Assembly (NCBI RefSeq): GCF_041893525.1
Contig: NZ_CP169068.1
DNA: 64,000 bases
Source: Phaeobacter bryozoorum
GTDB taxonomy: Bacteria > Pseudomonadota > Alphaproteobacteria > Rhodobacterales > Rhodobacteraceae
Reading direction: 5' to 3' (one strand)
How positions within the stretch are numbered: the first letter of the stretch is position 1; each line of letters opens with the position of its first letter. Shown here in pieces: positions 27,234 through 35,233 of this stretch. The position numbers and the translations under genes were made by a program. The notes under the pieces were generated by a model. It was not told where the DNA came from. It saw nothing but the letters and a program-made list of their open reading frames with translations, and did no database searches.

Positions 27234-28077
27234 GTGAAGAAGAAGCAAAAGGTCATGGCCGACATGCCAGAAGGCGGCGATAACCCGCTGACCTCTGCGG
27301 TTGTATCGCGTGATCGGTCGAACTCTCGACATGGTCAGCGACGCGATTCGCCACAACCAGACGATGCTTGCCTATCAGCCCATCATACAGGCTATGCCGC
27401 CACAGGGGGTTGCCTTTTACGAGGGGTATATCCGGGTTCTCGATTCAACGGGTCGCGTGATACCTGCGCGCGAATTCATGCCGCTGGTCGAGGATAAGGA
27501 AACCGGGCGTGAACTGGACTGTCTTGCGCTCGAACATGGCCTGAAGGCACTTGCCCGCAGCCCCAATATCCGCCTCTCCGTCAATATGTCCGCGCGCTCG
27601 ATCGGCTATCAGCGCTGGATGCGTGTCCTTGAAAAACATCTGAAGAAAGATGCCGCCGCAGGCGAAAGGCTGGTGCTGGAAATCACCGAGGCCTCTGCCA
27701 TGGCTGCGCCCGAGTTGGTCATCGACTTCATGGACCGGATGCAGAAACACGGTATCGCCTTTGCGCTTGATAACTTCGGCGCCGGGGCAACGGCCGTCAG
27801 CTATTTCCGGCAGTTCTTCTTTGATGCGGTGAAGATTGACGGGCAGTACATCCGTAACATTCATGCCAACCACGACAATCAGGCTGTTGTCCGCGCGCTG
27901 GTAGGGATCGCCAAGCAATTCGATATGCTGGTGGTTGCGGAATCCGTCGAAAGCCCAGCTGACGCCGAGTTCCTGATCTCCGTCGGTGTGGACTGCCTGC
28001 AGGGCTATTTGTTCGGCGCCCCCTCGGTCAGCCCGCCATGGCTGGAAGAGCTGCGCAGGAACAGTCGCGCATCCTGA
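27234..28077 (+). pseudogene. EAL-domain protein, frameshifted and with degenerate active site
   Basis: A GTG at 27234 behind AAGGGA gives an N-terminus (MADMPEGGDNPLTSAVVSRDRS) that runs into a wrong frame. From about 27323 a different frame gives LDMVSDAIRHNQTMLAYQP and the rest of an EAL domain to 28077. Removing one A at 27321-27322 joins them into about 280 residues. The EAL motif is EGY at about residue 63 and DDFGTG is DNFGAG (D179, N180), while NMSARS, LEITE, VKIDG and AESVE remain. Losing the second aspartate suggests that, if made, it would bind rather than cleave c-di-GMP. A TTG start at 27301 is the unframeshifted alternative, but it has no ribosome-binding site. Confidence 0.75.
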
Positions 28078-28378
28078 CCTCACAGCACGTTGCCTTATGG
28101 GTGAATTCGCGCATCTTTGCGCCAGATACCTGCCGCGCAACGTAAGGGCGAATTCCTGTCGGGAATGATCGCTTGGCAAACGACCGGACCTGCCTCAGAA
28201 TATGTGCCATAGTATTGATTGACACAGGCTCTCCCTGTGGGACACCTTGCACGTGCTGCAATTGCAGCGAAACACACGGCCTTTAAAAAAAGGCAGGGGG
28301 ATCCCGGTTGCTGCGGCTGCGAAATGCGGACTGCGCGGTTGGCCTCCCGGGACTATGAATGGCAGAGGACCCTAACTG
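28078..28378 (+). promoter_or_regulatory. phaA promoter region with PhaR-like palindrome
   Basis: This 301-base gap holds a perfect TTGACA at 28219-28224, a small hairpin (CACAGG 28223-28228 with CCTGTG 28234-28239) and a 14-base palindrome GCTGCAATTGCAGC at 28255-28268. The palindrome contains CTGC-N4-GCAG, the form reported for the Paracoccus denitrificans PhaR operator (CTGC-N3-4-GCAG), which represses PHB genes. It lies about 110 bases before the phaA ATG, so repression of phaA by PhaR is likely, though no phaR is in the window. A good -10 box is not obvious. No gene is seen in the gap. Confidence 0.6.
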
Positions 28379-29554
28379 ATGACCAATGTAGTAATTGCAT
28401 CCGCCGCGCGCACCGCCGTCGGCAGCTTTGGTGGCGCATTCGCCAATACCCCCGCCCATGATCTTGGCGCCGCAGTGCTGGAGGCTGTAGTTGAACGTGC
28501 CGGGATAGACAAATCCGAAGTTTCCGAAACCATTCTGGGTCAGGTGCTGACGGCGGCACAGGGTCAGAATCCCGCTCGCCAGGCCCATATCAATGCCGGC
28601 CTGCCACAGGAATCGGCAGCCTGGGGGATCAATCAGGTCTGCGGTTCCGGTCTGCGTGCCGTGGCACTTGGCGCCCAGCACATCCAACTCGGTGACGCGG
28701 CCATCGTCTGTGCGGGCGGTCAGGAAAACATGACCCTCTCGCCCCATGCCGCCAATCTGCGCGCCGGGCACAAAATGGGCGATATGAGCTATATTGATAC
28801 CATGATCCGCGATGGCCTTTGGGATGCCTTCAACGGCTACCACATGGGCCAGACTGCGGAGAATGTTGCCGAGAAATGGCAGATCTCCCGTGACATGCAG
28901 GATGAATTTGCCGTTGCCAGCCAGAACAAGGCCGAAGCGGCACAGAAGGCAGGCAAATTCGCCGATGAAATCGCAGCCTTCACCGTCAAGACCCGCAAGG
29001 GCGACATCATTGTGGATCAGGACGAATACATCCGCCACGGTGCCACCATCGAGGCCATGCAGAAGCTGCGCCCCGCCTTCACCAAGGACGGTTCGGTCAC
29101 AGCCGCCAATGCCTCAGGCCTGAACGACGGCGCCGCGGCCACCCTGTTGATGAGCGCCGATGACGCCGAAAAGCGGGGTATCGAACCGCTGGCCCGGATC
29201 GCCTCCTATGCCACCGCAGGTCTGGACCCCTCCATCATGGGCGTTGGTCCGATCTACGCCTCGCGCAAGGCACTGGAGAAAGCCGGCTGGTCCGTGGATG
29301 ACCTCGATCTGGTTGAGGCCAACGAAGCCTTCGCAGCGCAGGCCTGCGCCGTGAACAAGGACATGGGCTGGGATCCGGCAATCGTCAACGTCAACGGTGG
29401 CGCAATCGCAATTGGTCACCCGATTGGTGCCTCCGGCTGCCGCGTCCTCAATACGCTGCTGTTTGAAATGAAGCGGCGGGGTGCCAAGAAAGGCCTCGCC
29501 ACGCTTTGCATCGGCGGCGGTATGGGCGTTGCCATGTGCGTGGAGCGTCCCTGA
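28379..29554 (+). CDS. phaA: Acetyl-CoA C-acetyltransferase (beta-ketothiolase)
   Basis: The 391-residue thiolase has the nucleophile region NQVCGSGLRAVALGAQ near residue 89, DGLWDAFNGYHMG, the NEAFAAQACAV block, the catalytic-His motif GGAIAIGHPIGASG near 348, and the second cysteine in LCIGGGMGVAMC near 378. It condenses two acetyl-CoA to acetoacetyl-CoA for poly-3-hydroxybutyrate synthesis and, in these bacteria, for the ethylmalonyl-CoA pathway. A PhaR-type palindrome lies upstream, and a strong terminator separates it from phaB, so the two are adjacent but partly independent transcripts. phaC is not in the window. Confidence 0.95.
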   Translation: MTNVVIASAARTAVGSFGGAFANTPAHDLGAAVLEAVVERAGIDKSEVSETILGQVLTAAQGQNPARQAHINAGLPQESAAWGINQVCGSGLRAVALGAQHIQLGDAAIVCAGGQENMTLSPHAANLRAGHKMGDMSYIDTMIRDGLWDAFNGYHMGQTAENVAEKWQISRDMQDEFAVASQNKAEAAQKAGKFADEIAAFTVKTRKGDIIVDQDEYIRHGATIEAMQKLRPAFTKDGSVTAANASGLNDGAAATLLMSADDAEKRGIEPLARIASYATAGLDPSIMGVGPIYASRKALEKAGWSVDDLDLVEANEAFAAQACAVNKDMGWDPAIVNVNGGAIAIGHPIGASGCRVLNTLLFEMKRRGAKKGLATLCIGGGMGVAMCVERP

Positions 29555-29576
29555 GGCGCATTATTCTGACCATATC

Positions 29577-29603
29577 AAGGGCGCCCGATTGGCGCCCTTT
29601 TCT
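29577..29603 (+). terminator. Terminator after phaA
   Basis: AAGGGCGCC (29577-29585) pairs perfectly with GGCGCCCTT (29591-29599) around a five-base loop and continues with T residues. It lies 22 bases after the phaA stop. Downstream, before phaB, come a second hairpin (GCGACG 29641-29646 with CGTCGC 29650-29655) and a palindrome ATTGCGCAAT (29698-29707) that shares the TGC/GCA symmetry of PhaR sites. Confidence 0.88.
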
Positions 29604-29759
29604 ATATGGAGCGCATTTTACGATAGCTTTGTCGAAGAGAGCGACGCAGCGTCGCACTCCGTATCGGCTCCAGCGTCCGAATTCACGGAGTAATATAATT
29701 GCGCAATCAAAAACAAAATAGTAGCAAGATTACCAAGTCAAATAACGGAGGACTTTTCC

Positions 29760-30482
29760 ATGGCACGTAACGCACTCGTCACCGGCGGCTCTCGCGGCAT
29801 CGGCGCTGCAATCTCACAGGCGTTGAAAGCGGAAGGCTATACTGTGGCGGCGACCTATGCCGGTAATGATGAGGCAGCGGCGAAGTTTACCGATGAAACC
29901 GGCATCAAGACGTACAAGTGGGACGTTGCCAGCTACGAAGACAGCGCCGCTGGCATCGCCAAGGTTGAAGCGGATATCGGCCCGATCGATATCGTCGTCG
30001 CCAATGCAGGCATCACCCGCGATGCTCCGTTCCACAAGATGACACCGGAGCAATGGCAGCAGGTGATCGACACCAACCTCACTGGTGTCTTCAACACCGT
30101 GCACCCGATCTGGCCCGGCATGCGCGAACGCAAGTTCGGCCGTGTGATCGTGATCTCCTCGATCAATGGTCAGAAAGGCCAGTTCGCTCAGGTAAACTAT
30201 GCCGCGACCAAAGCAGGCGACCTCGGCATCGTGAAATCTCTGGCCCAGGAAGGGGCGCGGGCGGGCATCACCGCCAACGCGATCTGCCCAGGCTATATTG
30301 CGACCGAGATGGTGATGGCCGTTCCTGAGAAGGTCCGCGAGTCGATCATTGGCCAGATCCCAGCTGGCCGCCTGGGTGAGCCGGAAGAGATTGCTCGCTG
30401 CGTGACCTTCCTCGCATCAGAGGACTCGGGCTTTATCAACGGCTCCACCATTTCGGCCAATGGCGCGCAGTTCTTCGTGTAA
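29760..30482 (+). CDS. phaB: Acetoacetyl-CoA reductase
   Basis: This 240-residue SDR enzyme has the NADPH-binding TGGSRGIGAAI at the start, the NAGITRD strand near residue 83, and the catalytic serine and YxxxK set in ISSINGQKGQFAQVNYAATKAG (about 138-160), typical of PhaB. It reduces acetoacetyl-CoA to (R)-3-hydroxybutyryl-CoA, the step between PhaA and PHB synthase. A GGAGGA ribosome-binding site lies eight to ten bases before ATG 29760. It has its own terminator at 30506. Nothing in the protein is unusual. Confidence 0.95.
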   Translation: MARNALVTGGSRGIGAAISQALKAEGYTVAATYAGNDEAAAKFTDETGIKTYKWDVASYEDSAAGIAKVEADIGPIDIVVANAGITRDAPFHKMTPEQWQQVIDTNLTGVFNTVHPIWPGMRERKFGRVIVISSINGQKGQFAQVNYAATKAGDLGIVKSLAQEGARAGITANAICPGYIATEMVMAVPEKVRESIIGQIPAGRLGEPEEIARCVTFLASEDSGFINGSTISANGAQFFV

Positions 30483-30505
30483 GACCGCACCAAGCACAGA
30501 TGGCA

Positions 30506-30534
30506 AGGGCCGGTCCACTGGGCCGGCCCTTTTC
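30506..30534 (+). terminator. Terminator after phaB
   Basis: AAGGGCCGG (30506-30514) pairs with CCGGCCCTT (30524-30532), with inner CC/GG pairing, and ends in TTTT. It lies 23 bases after the phaB stop. Confidence 0.85.
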
Positions 30535-30556
30535 CAACCCCGTAAGGACATGCGCG

Positions 30557-30703
30557 CTATGCCCAGCGGGAAACCCCAGCACGCAGCCGCGTGGCGCGAC
30601 GAGGTGCAAATATACGCGCCCACAGCGCACGTACGACCTGGCCGCGCTCCTCATGTGCGCGTTGCAGGGCGAGTTTCACGGTAGCACTGGCAGAATATTC
30701 CAT
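30557..30703 (-). CDS. Candidate 48-residue protein in the phaB-lysR gap
   Basis: An ATG at 30703 (complement) lies nine bases after GGAGG and opens a 48-codon frame to 30557. The product is strongly basic and amphipathic: it starts MEYSASATVKLALQRAHEER, then has VVRALWARIF and an Arg-rich end. Small basic proteins with an AHEER-like motif occur in roseobacters, but I cannot name a family. The frame, the strong ribosome-binding site and the otherwise empty 334-base interval between phaB and the LysR gene support it. It shares the divergent 113-base region with the LysR regulator. Confidence 0.5.
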   Translation of the reverse strand: MEYSASATVKLALQRAHEERGQVVRALWARIFAPRRATRLRAGVSRWA

Positions 30704-30816
30704 CGTTTCGGCCTCCATTCAGATCAGTGTTGCTAACTTGACCAAGATATGCGCCTTTTCGTGTCAACAGACAAACGAGACTTTTCAGCACTTCACTTAA
30801 GTATTACTTATCTCAT

Positions 30817-31758
30817 ATGTCTGATCGCCTGCCACCACTGACCGCCCTGCGCGCCTTTGAAGCCGCCGCCCGCCATATGTCCTTTGCCCGTGCGGCACAG
30901 GAGTTGAACGTGACCCCGGCAGCGCTGTCATTTCAGATCAAATCCCTGGAAGAGCATTTGGGAACACCGGTATTCCGCCGCCTGAACCGCGCCGTCGAGC
31001 TGACGGAAGCAGGGGCTGCCCTGGCGCCCGGGACGTCTGATGGGTTTCAGGCACTGACGGCAGCCTGGCGCGCGGCAATCCGGCTACAGGACGATGGGGT
31101 CCTGACGGTCACGGCCGGCCCTGCCTTTACCGCGAAATGGCTGGCGCCGCGCTTTTACGAGTTTGCGCGCGCCCACCCTGAAATCGACCTTCGGTTCTCG
31201 GCCAGCCTGCGCCGTGTCGATCTGATGCGCGACGACGTTGATGTGGCGATCCGTTTTGGCTACGGCCCATACCCAGACGTCTATTCAATGCCGCTGCCTG
31301 TGGAGTGGGTGATGCCGGTCATGACACCTGATATCGCGCAGCGTTACCCCACCGTCGCCGCGCTGAAAGACGCGCCGCTAATCCACGACAATTCACTGAA
31401 CTTTATGTCACCGCAGCTCGACTGGACCGCCTGGTTCAAGTTGATGGGTGAGGAGTTCAACCCCACCCATGGCGCCCGCTTCAGCAACGCCGACCACGCG
31501 GTGGATGCCGCTTTGGCAGGGGCCGGGGTGGTTTTAGGGCGGCGCGCGCTGGTGGTAAAGGATCTTGCCGAAGGGCGTCTGGTTGCCCCCTTCAAAACGG
31601 CGCTAACCGGCAAGGCCCGATTTAGCTTCCTCTGTCAGAAAGGCGCTGAAACGCGCCCGCAGATCGTGGCATTCCGCGACTGGATCCTGGCCGAAATCGA
31701 AAAGACCGCCGCCGTGTCAGATGGGCTGACCATCGTGTCGGTAGACAGTCTCACATGA
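30817..31758 (+). CDS. LysR family transcriptional regulator (GcvA-like)
   Basis: The 313-residue protein starts with the helix-turn-helix of LysR regulators: LTALRAFEAAARHMSFARAAQELNVTPAALSFQIKSLEEH-like segments (about residues 8-47), continuing FRRLNRAVELTEAGA. The rest is the two-lobed effector-binding domain, with the MSPQLDWTAWFK and FSNADHAVDAALAGAGVVLG blocks seen in the GcvA/AmpR branch. It shares four bases (ATGA) with the EamA exporter start, so the pair is translationally coupled and the regulator probably controls that exporter. No ribosome-binding site is evident before the start. The inducer is unknown. Confidence 0.88.
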   Translation: MSDRLPPLTALRAFEAAARHMSFARAAQELNVTPAALSFQIKSLEEHLGTPVFRRLNRAVELTEAGAALAPGTSDGFQALTAAWRAAIRLQDDGVLTVTAGPAFTAKWLAPRFYEFARAHPEIDLRFSASLRRVDLMRDDVDVAIRFGYGPYPDVYSMPLPVEWVMPVMTPDIAQRYPTVAALKDAPLIHDNSLNFMSPQLDWTAWFKLMGEEFNPTHGARFSNADHAVDAALAGAGVVLGRRALVVKDLAEGRLVAPFKTALTGKARFSFLCQKGAETRPQIVAFRDWILAEIEKTAAVSDGLTIVSVDSLT

Positions 31759-32618
31759 CCAGGAACCGCGCAACGGCGACCGGCTTTGTCGCGGTATTGC
31801 TTTGGTCGCTACTGGCTGTTCTCACCGTTGGCACTGCGCCGACCCCACCGCTCCTGTTGAACGCCTTGTGTTTCACAATCGGCGGCTCATTGGGCCTCAT
31901 ATGGTGTTGGCGCAGTGGTGGCCTCACGGCACTGCGACAAGTGTCATGGCGGGTCTATCTCTTCGGCAGCCTCGGTCTCTTTGGCTATCATGCGCTTTAC
32001 TTCTCCGCGCTGAGGATGGCCCCCGCAGCCGAAGCAGGGCTCATTGCCTATCTCTGGCCATTGCTGATTGTGCTGTTGTCCGGCCTGCTGCCCGGGGAAA
32101 CACTGCGCGCGGGGCATTTGCTGGGGGCCCTCCTCGGCTTCGCCGGTGCCGCAACAATCATCACCGGTGGCGGAGCCGAGTTTGATGCCGCGGCACTGCC
32201 CGGCTATGGGCTTGCGCTACTCTGCGCACTGACGTGGTCGGGATATTCCGTGCTTGCGCGACGCCTGGGGACAGCCCCCACCAGCACGGTTGCCGTATTC
32301 TGCCTGATCACTGCGGCAGCATCCTGGGGCCTTCATTTCGCGCTGGAAGAAAGCCATTGGCCCGTCGGCATCAGCGGTTGGGGAGCGACAGTCGCGCTGG
32401 GTCTGGGGCCGGTCGGCCTTGCGTTCTATGTCTGGGACATCGGAGTGAAACAGGGTGACATCCAACTGCTCGGCACCAGCTCTTATGCAGCACCTTTGCT
32501 TTCAACACTGATCCTTGTTGTTGCAGGAATTGCGCCTGCGTCATGGACGCTGGCGATTGCAGCCTGCCTGATAACAGGCGGGGCGCTGCTGGCCGCGCGG
32601 GCCAATGCGACGCCCTGA
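31755..32618 (+). CDS. EamA/DMT family transporter
   Basis: This 287-residue protein is hydrophobic throughout, with about ten membrane helices in two EamA repeats. The first contains FGYHALYFSALRMAPAAEAGLIAYLWPLLIVLL, the second the matching LLGTSSYAAPLLSTLILV. The pattern resembles the YddG-like exporters of aromatic amino acids and other small metabolites, but the substrate is unknown. It starts within the last codons of the LysR gene (31755-31758) and ends with no partner gene after it. Confidence 0.85.
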   Translation: MTRNRATATGFVAVLLWSLLAVLTVGTAPTPPLLLNALCFTIGGSLGLIWCWRSGGLTALRQVSWRVYLFGSLGLFGYHALYFSALRMAPAAEAGLIAYLWPLLIVLLSGLLPGETLRAGHLLGALLGFAGAATIITGGGAEFDAAALPGYGLALLCALTWSGYSVLARRLGTAPTSTVAVFCLITAAASWGLHFALEESHWPVGISGWGATVALGLGPVGLAFYVWDIGVKQGDIQLLGTSSYAAPLLSTLILVVAGIAPASWTLAIAACLITGGALLAARANATP

Positions 32619-32690
32619 AGCATCCATCTACCGGCGCATCCCTTCCCAAGGGCCGCAACAGAAAATCCCGCGCCAGACCCAGAAACAAGA

Positions 32691-32719
32691 AGGGGTCACC
32701 AGCCGTGCTGATGACCCCT
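32691..32719 (-). terminator. Terminator-like hairpin after the YdcH gene
   Basis: AGGGGTCA (32691-32698) pairs with TGACCCCT (32712-32719) around a 13-base loop. On the minus strand the stem is followed by TCTTGTTTCT, downstream of the YdcH gene that ends at 32790. The long loop and mixed tract make it only moderately convincing. Confidence 0.45.
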
Positions 32720-32789
32720 AACAACCAATCGGTTCTGCCTCAGGCACCGCAGCGACGGGACTGCGGTCACCTCAGATCAGACCACTCTC

Positions 32790-32969
32790 TCAGACGGCAA
32801 GTTCCTCCGTCGAGAGACGTTTAATTTCTTCTTTGAGTTTCAGTTTCTGTTTCTTCATCGACGCGATACGCAGCCCGTCGGTCGCGGGTGAGCGTTGGGC
32901 GTGTTCGACTTCCATGCTCAGATGCTCGTGCTTCTTCTTTAGTTCGGTCAGATGCGAGCTGAGGCTCAT
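32790..32969 (-). CDS. YdcH family protein (DUF465)
   Basis: The 59-residue protein starts at the ATG complementary to 32967-32969, preceded by GGAGG, giving MSLSSHLTELKKKHEHLSME. It is a pair of amphipathic helices rich in Lys and Glu with the typical KKQKLKLKEEIKRL end, the DUF465/YdcH pattern, which is a small coiled-coil protein of unknown function. It is one of the commonest small proteins in alphaproteobacteria. The neighbours (EamA transporter, TrmN6-like methyltransferase) offer no functional clue. Confidence 0.85.
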   Translation of the reverse strand: MSLSSHLTELKKKHEHLSMEVEHAQRSPATDGLRIASMKKQKLKLKEEIKRLSTEELAV

Positions 32970-33126
32970 GTCATTCCTCCTTCTTTGAGCGTGTTGCGTA
33001 CAAAGTGAGTGGAACACAAGATTATTGCTCTGTCACGCTGCAGAAGCATATATTTTGTCATGAAACCGTCATTTCGGCATGTCCTCGCCGAATGAGAGCC
33101 AATTCTCCGCGAGTCTCCCGCAAATA

Positions 33127-33894
33127 TCAGCTTGGCCAGGGCAACCCATGGCCATCACGAAGAACAGCCCGGATCTCCGCCTGGTAGTTTTCGGCGTCAC
33201 GCAAATGTGCTTCACCGTTGTGCAGGATCAGCGGCGCATGCAGCCTGAAGCCTGCGCGGCCACCCTTGCGCGCCCGCAGCAGAACCAATTCGGCGCCACG
33301 ACCGACACGGGCGGCCAATGGCAACACCTCAAGTGAGCCCAGACGTCCAAGACAGGCCCCAAGCATTTCCGGCAGGCGATCGGCCCGCTGGATCATGTGC
33401 AGATATCCCTTATGGGTGAGGCGTCGCGCGGCGGTATCGAACCAGACGGTCAACTCCGTCGCCCCGCCGAGCGCAATCTGCCGCCCCACGTCCTGCGCCG
33501 GACTGTGCGCACCGGCGCGATAATAGGGTGGGTTGGCGATGACATGGTCAAACTGGATCTGGCGCAGATCCAGCGGCAGTGCTGCCAGATCAGCCTCGAC
33601 GACCGTGATATCGACTGCGTTCAGCGCGGCATTGCGTCGCGCCAGATCGGCATAATCGACCTGAAGCTCGACCCCGGTCAGGTCCAGATCCGGGACCCGC
33701 GCAGCCAGACATAACAGAGCCGGACCGCCTCCGCAGCCCAGCTCCAGCACCCGATCACCAGGCTGTGCAGGAACGGCTGCGGCCAGCAGGACAGGGTCGA
33801 CCCCGGCGCGATACCCCTGCTTTGGTTGCAACAACTGTACCCGCGCACCCAGAAACGCGTCCTGGCTAAGAGCGCTGTCCTCAAATCCCGACAT
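33127..33894 (-). CDS. TrmN6-like tRNA/DNA adenine-N6 methyltransferase
   Basis: The 255-residue protein has a Rossmann methyltransferase fold: SAM-binding VLELGCGGGPALLCLA near residue 48, a second acidic strand VELQVDYADLARRN, EADLAAL, and the amino-methyltransferase motif NPPY (VIANPPYYRAG near 121). The N-terminal QGYRAGVDPVLLAAA block matches the YfiC/TrmN6 group, which methylates N6 of adenine 37 in a valine tRNA. Substrate identity is inferred from the family only. Its start shares one base with the stop of the DUF2007 gene, so the two form a small operon. Confidence 0.82.
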   Translation of the reverse strand: MSGFEDSALSQDAFLGARVQLLQPKQGYRAGVDPVLLAAAVPAQPGDRVLELGCGGGPALLCLAARVPDLDLTGVELQVDYADLARRNAALNAVDITVVEADLAALPLDLRQIQFDHVIANPPYYRAGAHSPAQDVGRQIALGGATELTVWFDTAARRLTHKGYLHMIQRADRLPEMLGACLGRLGSLEVLPLAARVGRGAELVLLRARKGGRAGFRLHAPLILHNGEAHLRDAENYQAEIRAVLRDGHGLPWPS

Positions 33895-34106
33895 CAGCGC
33901 AGCGGAATATCATTGTCACGCATCACGCGCTCGGCAGCGGCATGATCATCGCTGCGCACCATCAATCTGCGCGGGAATATCCCGATACCACCTTCAAGGA
34001 TGCTCATATTTACGTCCATTTGAAAGCAGTCTATATCCTCACCCTCAAGAAGGGCGGTGGCAAAGGCCATGACAGTTGGGTCGGTGCTGCGCAAAAGTTC
34101 CTTCAT
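33894..34106 (-). CDS. DUF2007 family protein
   Basis: The 70-residue frame begins MKELLRSTDPTVMAFATALL and continues through EGEDIDCFQMDVNMSILEGG to MRDNDIPLR at the end. This is the DUF2007 pattern, a small alpha/beta protein thought to be a signal-transducing or ligand-binding domain. A longer in-frame start exists at 34436 but would run across the ispB coding region, so I reject it. It sits head-to-head with ispB, the two ATGs being 57 bases apart, and overlaps the methyltransferase start by one base. Function is unknown. Confidence 0.8.
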   Translation of the reverse strand: MKELLRSTDPTVMAFATALLEGEDIDCFQMDVNMSILEGGIGIFPRRLMVRSDDHAAAERVMRDNDIPLR

Positions 34107-34163
34107 AGGGATGGATCTAAGGGCAAGGGCTGCGCCTTGTCGAGCCTTGCAAGCGGGAAAACG

Positions 34164-35162
34164 ATGAATCAAATCCTGACGCAAAAGCCGCATGACATGC
34201 TGGCCGCGACACTCAGCGACGAAATGGCAGCGGTCAATACGCTGATCCAGACACGCATGGCCTCGAAACATGCGCCGCGCATTCCCGAGGTAACGGCCCA
34301 TCTTGTCGAGGCCGGCGGCAAGCGTTTGCGCCCGATGCTGACCCTCGCGGCAGCGCGCCTGTGTGGCTACAGCGGTGAAAACCACGTGAAACTGGCAGCA
34401 ACCGTTGAATTCATTCACACCGCCACCCTGCTGCATGATGACGTGGTTGACGAAAGCGGACAGCGCCGCGGTCGTCCGACAGCCAATCTCTTGTGGGACA
34501 ACAAAAGCTCGGTTCTAGTCGGCGACTATCTCTTTGCGCGCAGTTTCCAGTTGATGGTGGAAACCGGCTCTCTGCGGGTGCTCGATATCCTGGCCAACGC
34601 CTCGGCGACCATTGCCGAGGGTGAAGTTCTGCAAATGACTGCGGCCAGCGATCTTGCCACCGATGGGGCCGTGTACCTGCAGGTTGTGCGCGGCAAGACA
34701 GCAGCGCTGTTCTCCGCCGCGACTCAGGCCGGTGGCGTCGTCGCCGGCGCACCCGAAGCGCAGGTAGACGCGTTGTTTGCCTATGGCGATGCGCTTGGTA
34801 TCGCCTTCCAGATTGCCGACGATCTATTGGATTATCAGGGTGATAGCTCCGCGACGGGAAAAAACGTCGGCGATGATTTCCGCGAACGCAAGCTGACCCT
34901 GCCGGTGATCAAGGCCGTTGCACAGGCCACCGCAGAAGAGCGCGCCTTCTGGGTTCGCACCATTGAAAAGGGACGTCAGGATGAGGGCGACCTCGACCAT
35001 GCGCTGTCCCTGATGGACAAATACGACACGTTGGCCGCGACCCGCCGCGATGCGATGCAATGGGTTGCCAAGGCACAGGACGCCTTGACCTCCCTGCCAG
35101 AGGATCCGATCCGCCAGATGCTGCATGATCTGGCCGACTATGTTGTCGCCCGCCTTGCCTAG
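34164..35162 (+). CDS. ispB: Polyprenyl diphosphate synthase (octaprenyl/decaprenyl type)
   Basis: I use ATG 34164; an upstream frame start at 33942 would overlap the DUF2007 gene. The 332-residue product has both aspartate-rich motifs of trans-prenyl synthases, LLHDDVVDESG near residue 93 (first DDxxD) and ADDLLDYQGD near 220 (second). GGKRLRPMLTLAAARLCGY and GEVLQMTAASD are further conserved blocks. It builds the long ubiquinone side chain from isopentenyl diphosphate units. IspE, another isoprenoid gene, is convergent just downstream, so the pair is a small isoprenoid locus. The chain length cannot be fixed, but decaprenyl is usual in this group. Confidence 0.92.
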   Translation: MNQILTQKPHDMLAATLSDEMAAVNTLIQTRMASKHAPRIPEVTAHLVEAGGKRLRPMLTLAAARLCGYSGENHVKLAATVEFIHTATLLHDDVVDESGQRRGRPTANLLWDNKSSVLVGDYLFARSFQLMVETGSLRVLDILANASATIAEGEVLQMTAASDLATDGAVYLQVVRGKTAALFSAATQAGGVVAGAPEAQVDALFAYGDALGIAFQIADDLLDYQGDSSATGKNVGDDFRERKLTLPVIKAVAQATAEERAFWVRTIEKGRQDEGDLDHALSLMDKYDTLAATRRDAMQWVAKAQDALTSLPEDPIRQMLHDLADYVVARLA

Positions 35163-35185
35163 GCCTAAAGAATAACCGGATTAAC

Positions 35186-35220
35186 GCCTGAGAGGCCCGC
35201 ACCGCTGCGCAGGCTTTTTT
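35186..35220 (+). terminator. Possible terminator between ispB and ispE
   Basis: GCCTG (35186-35190) pairs with CAGGC (35210-35214) around a partly pairable loop and is followed by TTTTTT. It stands 24 bases after the ispB stop in a convergent gap. The short outer stem limits confidence. Confidence 0.45.
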
Positions 35221-35233
35221 GGCTGTGCGCCGG

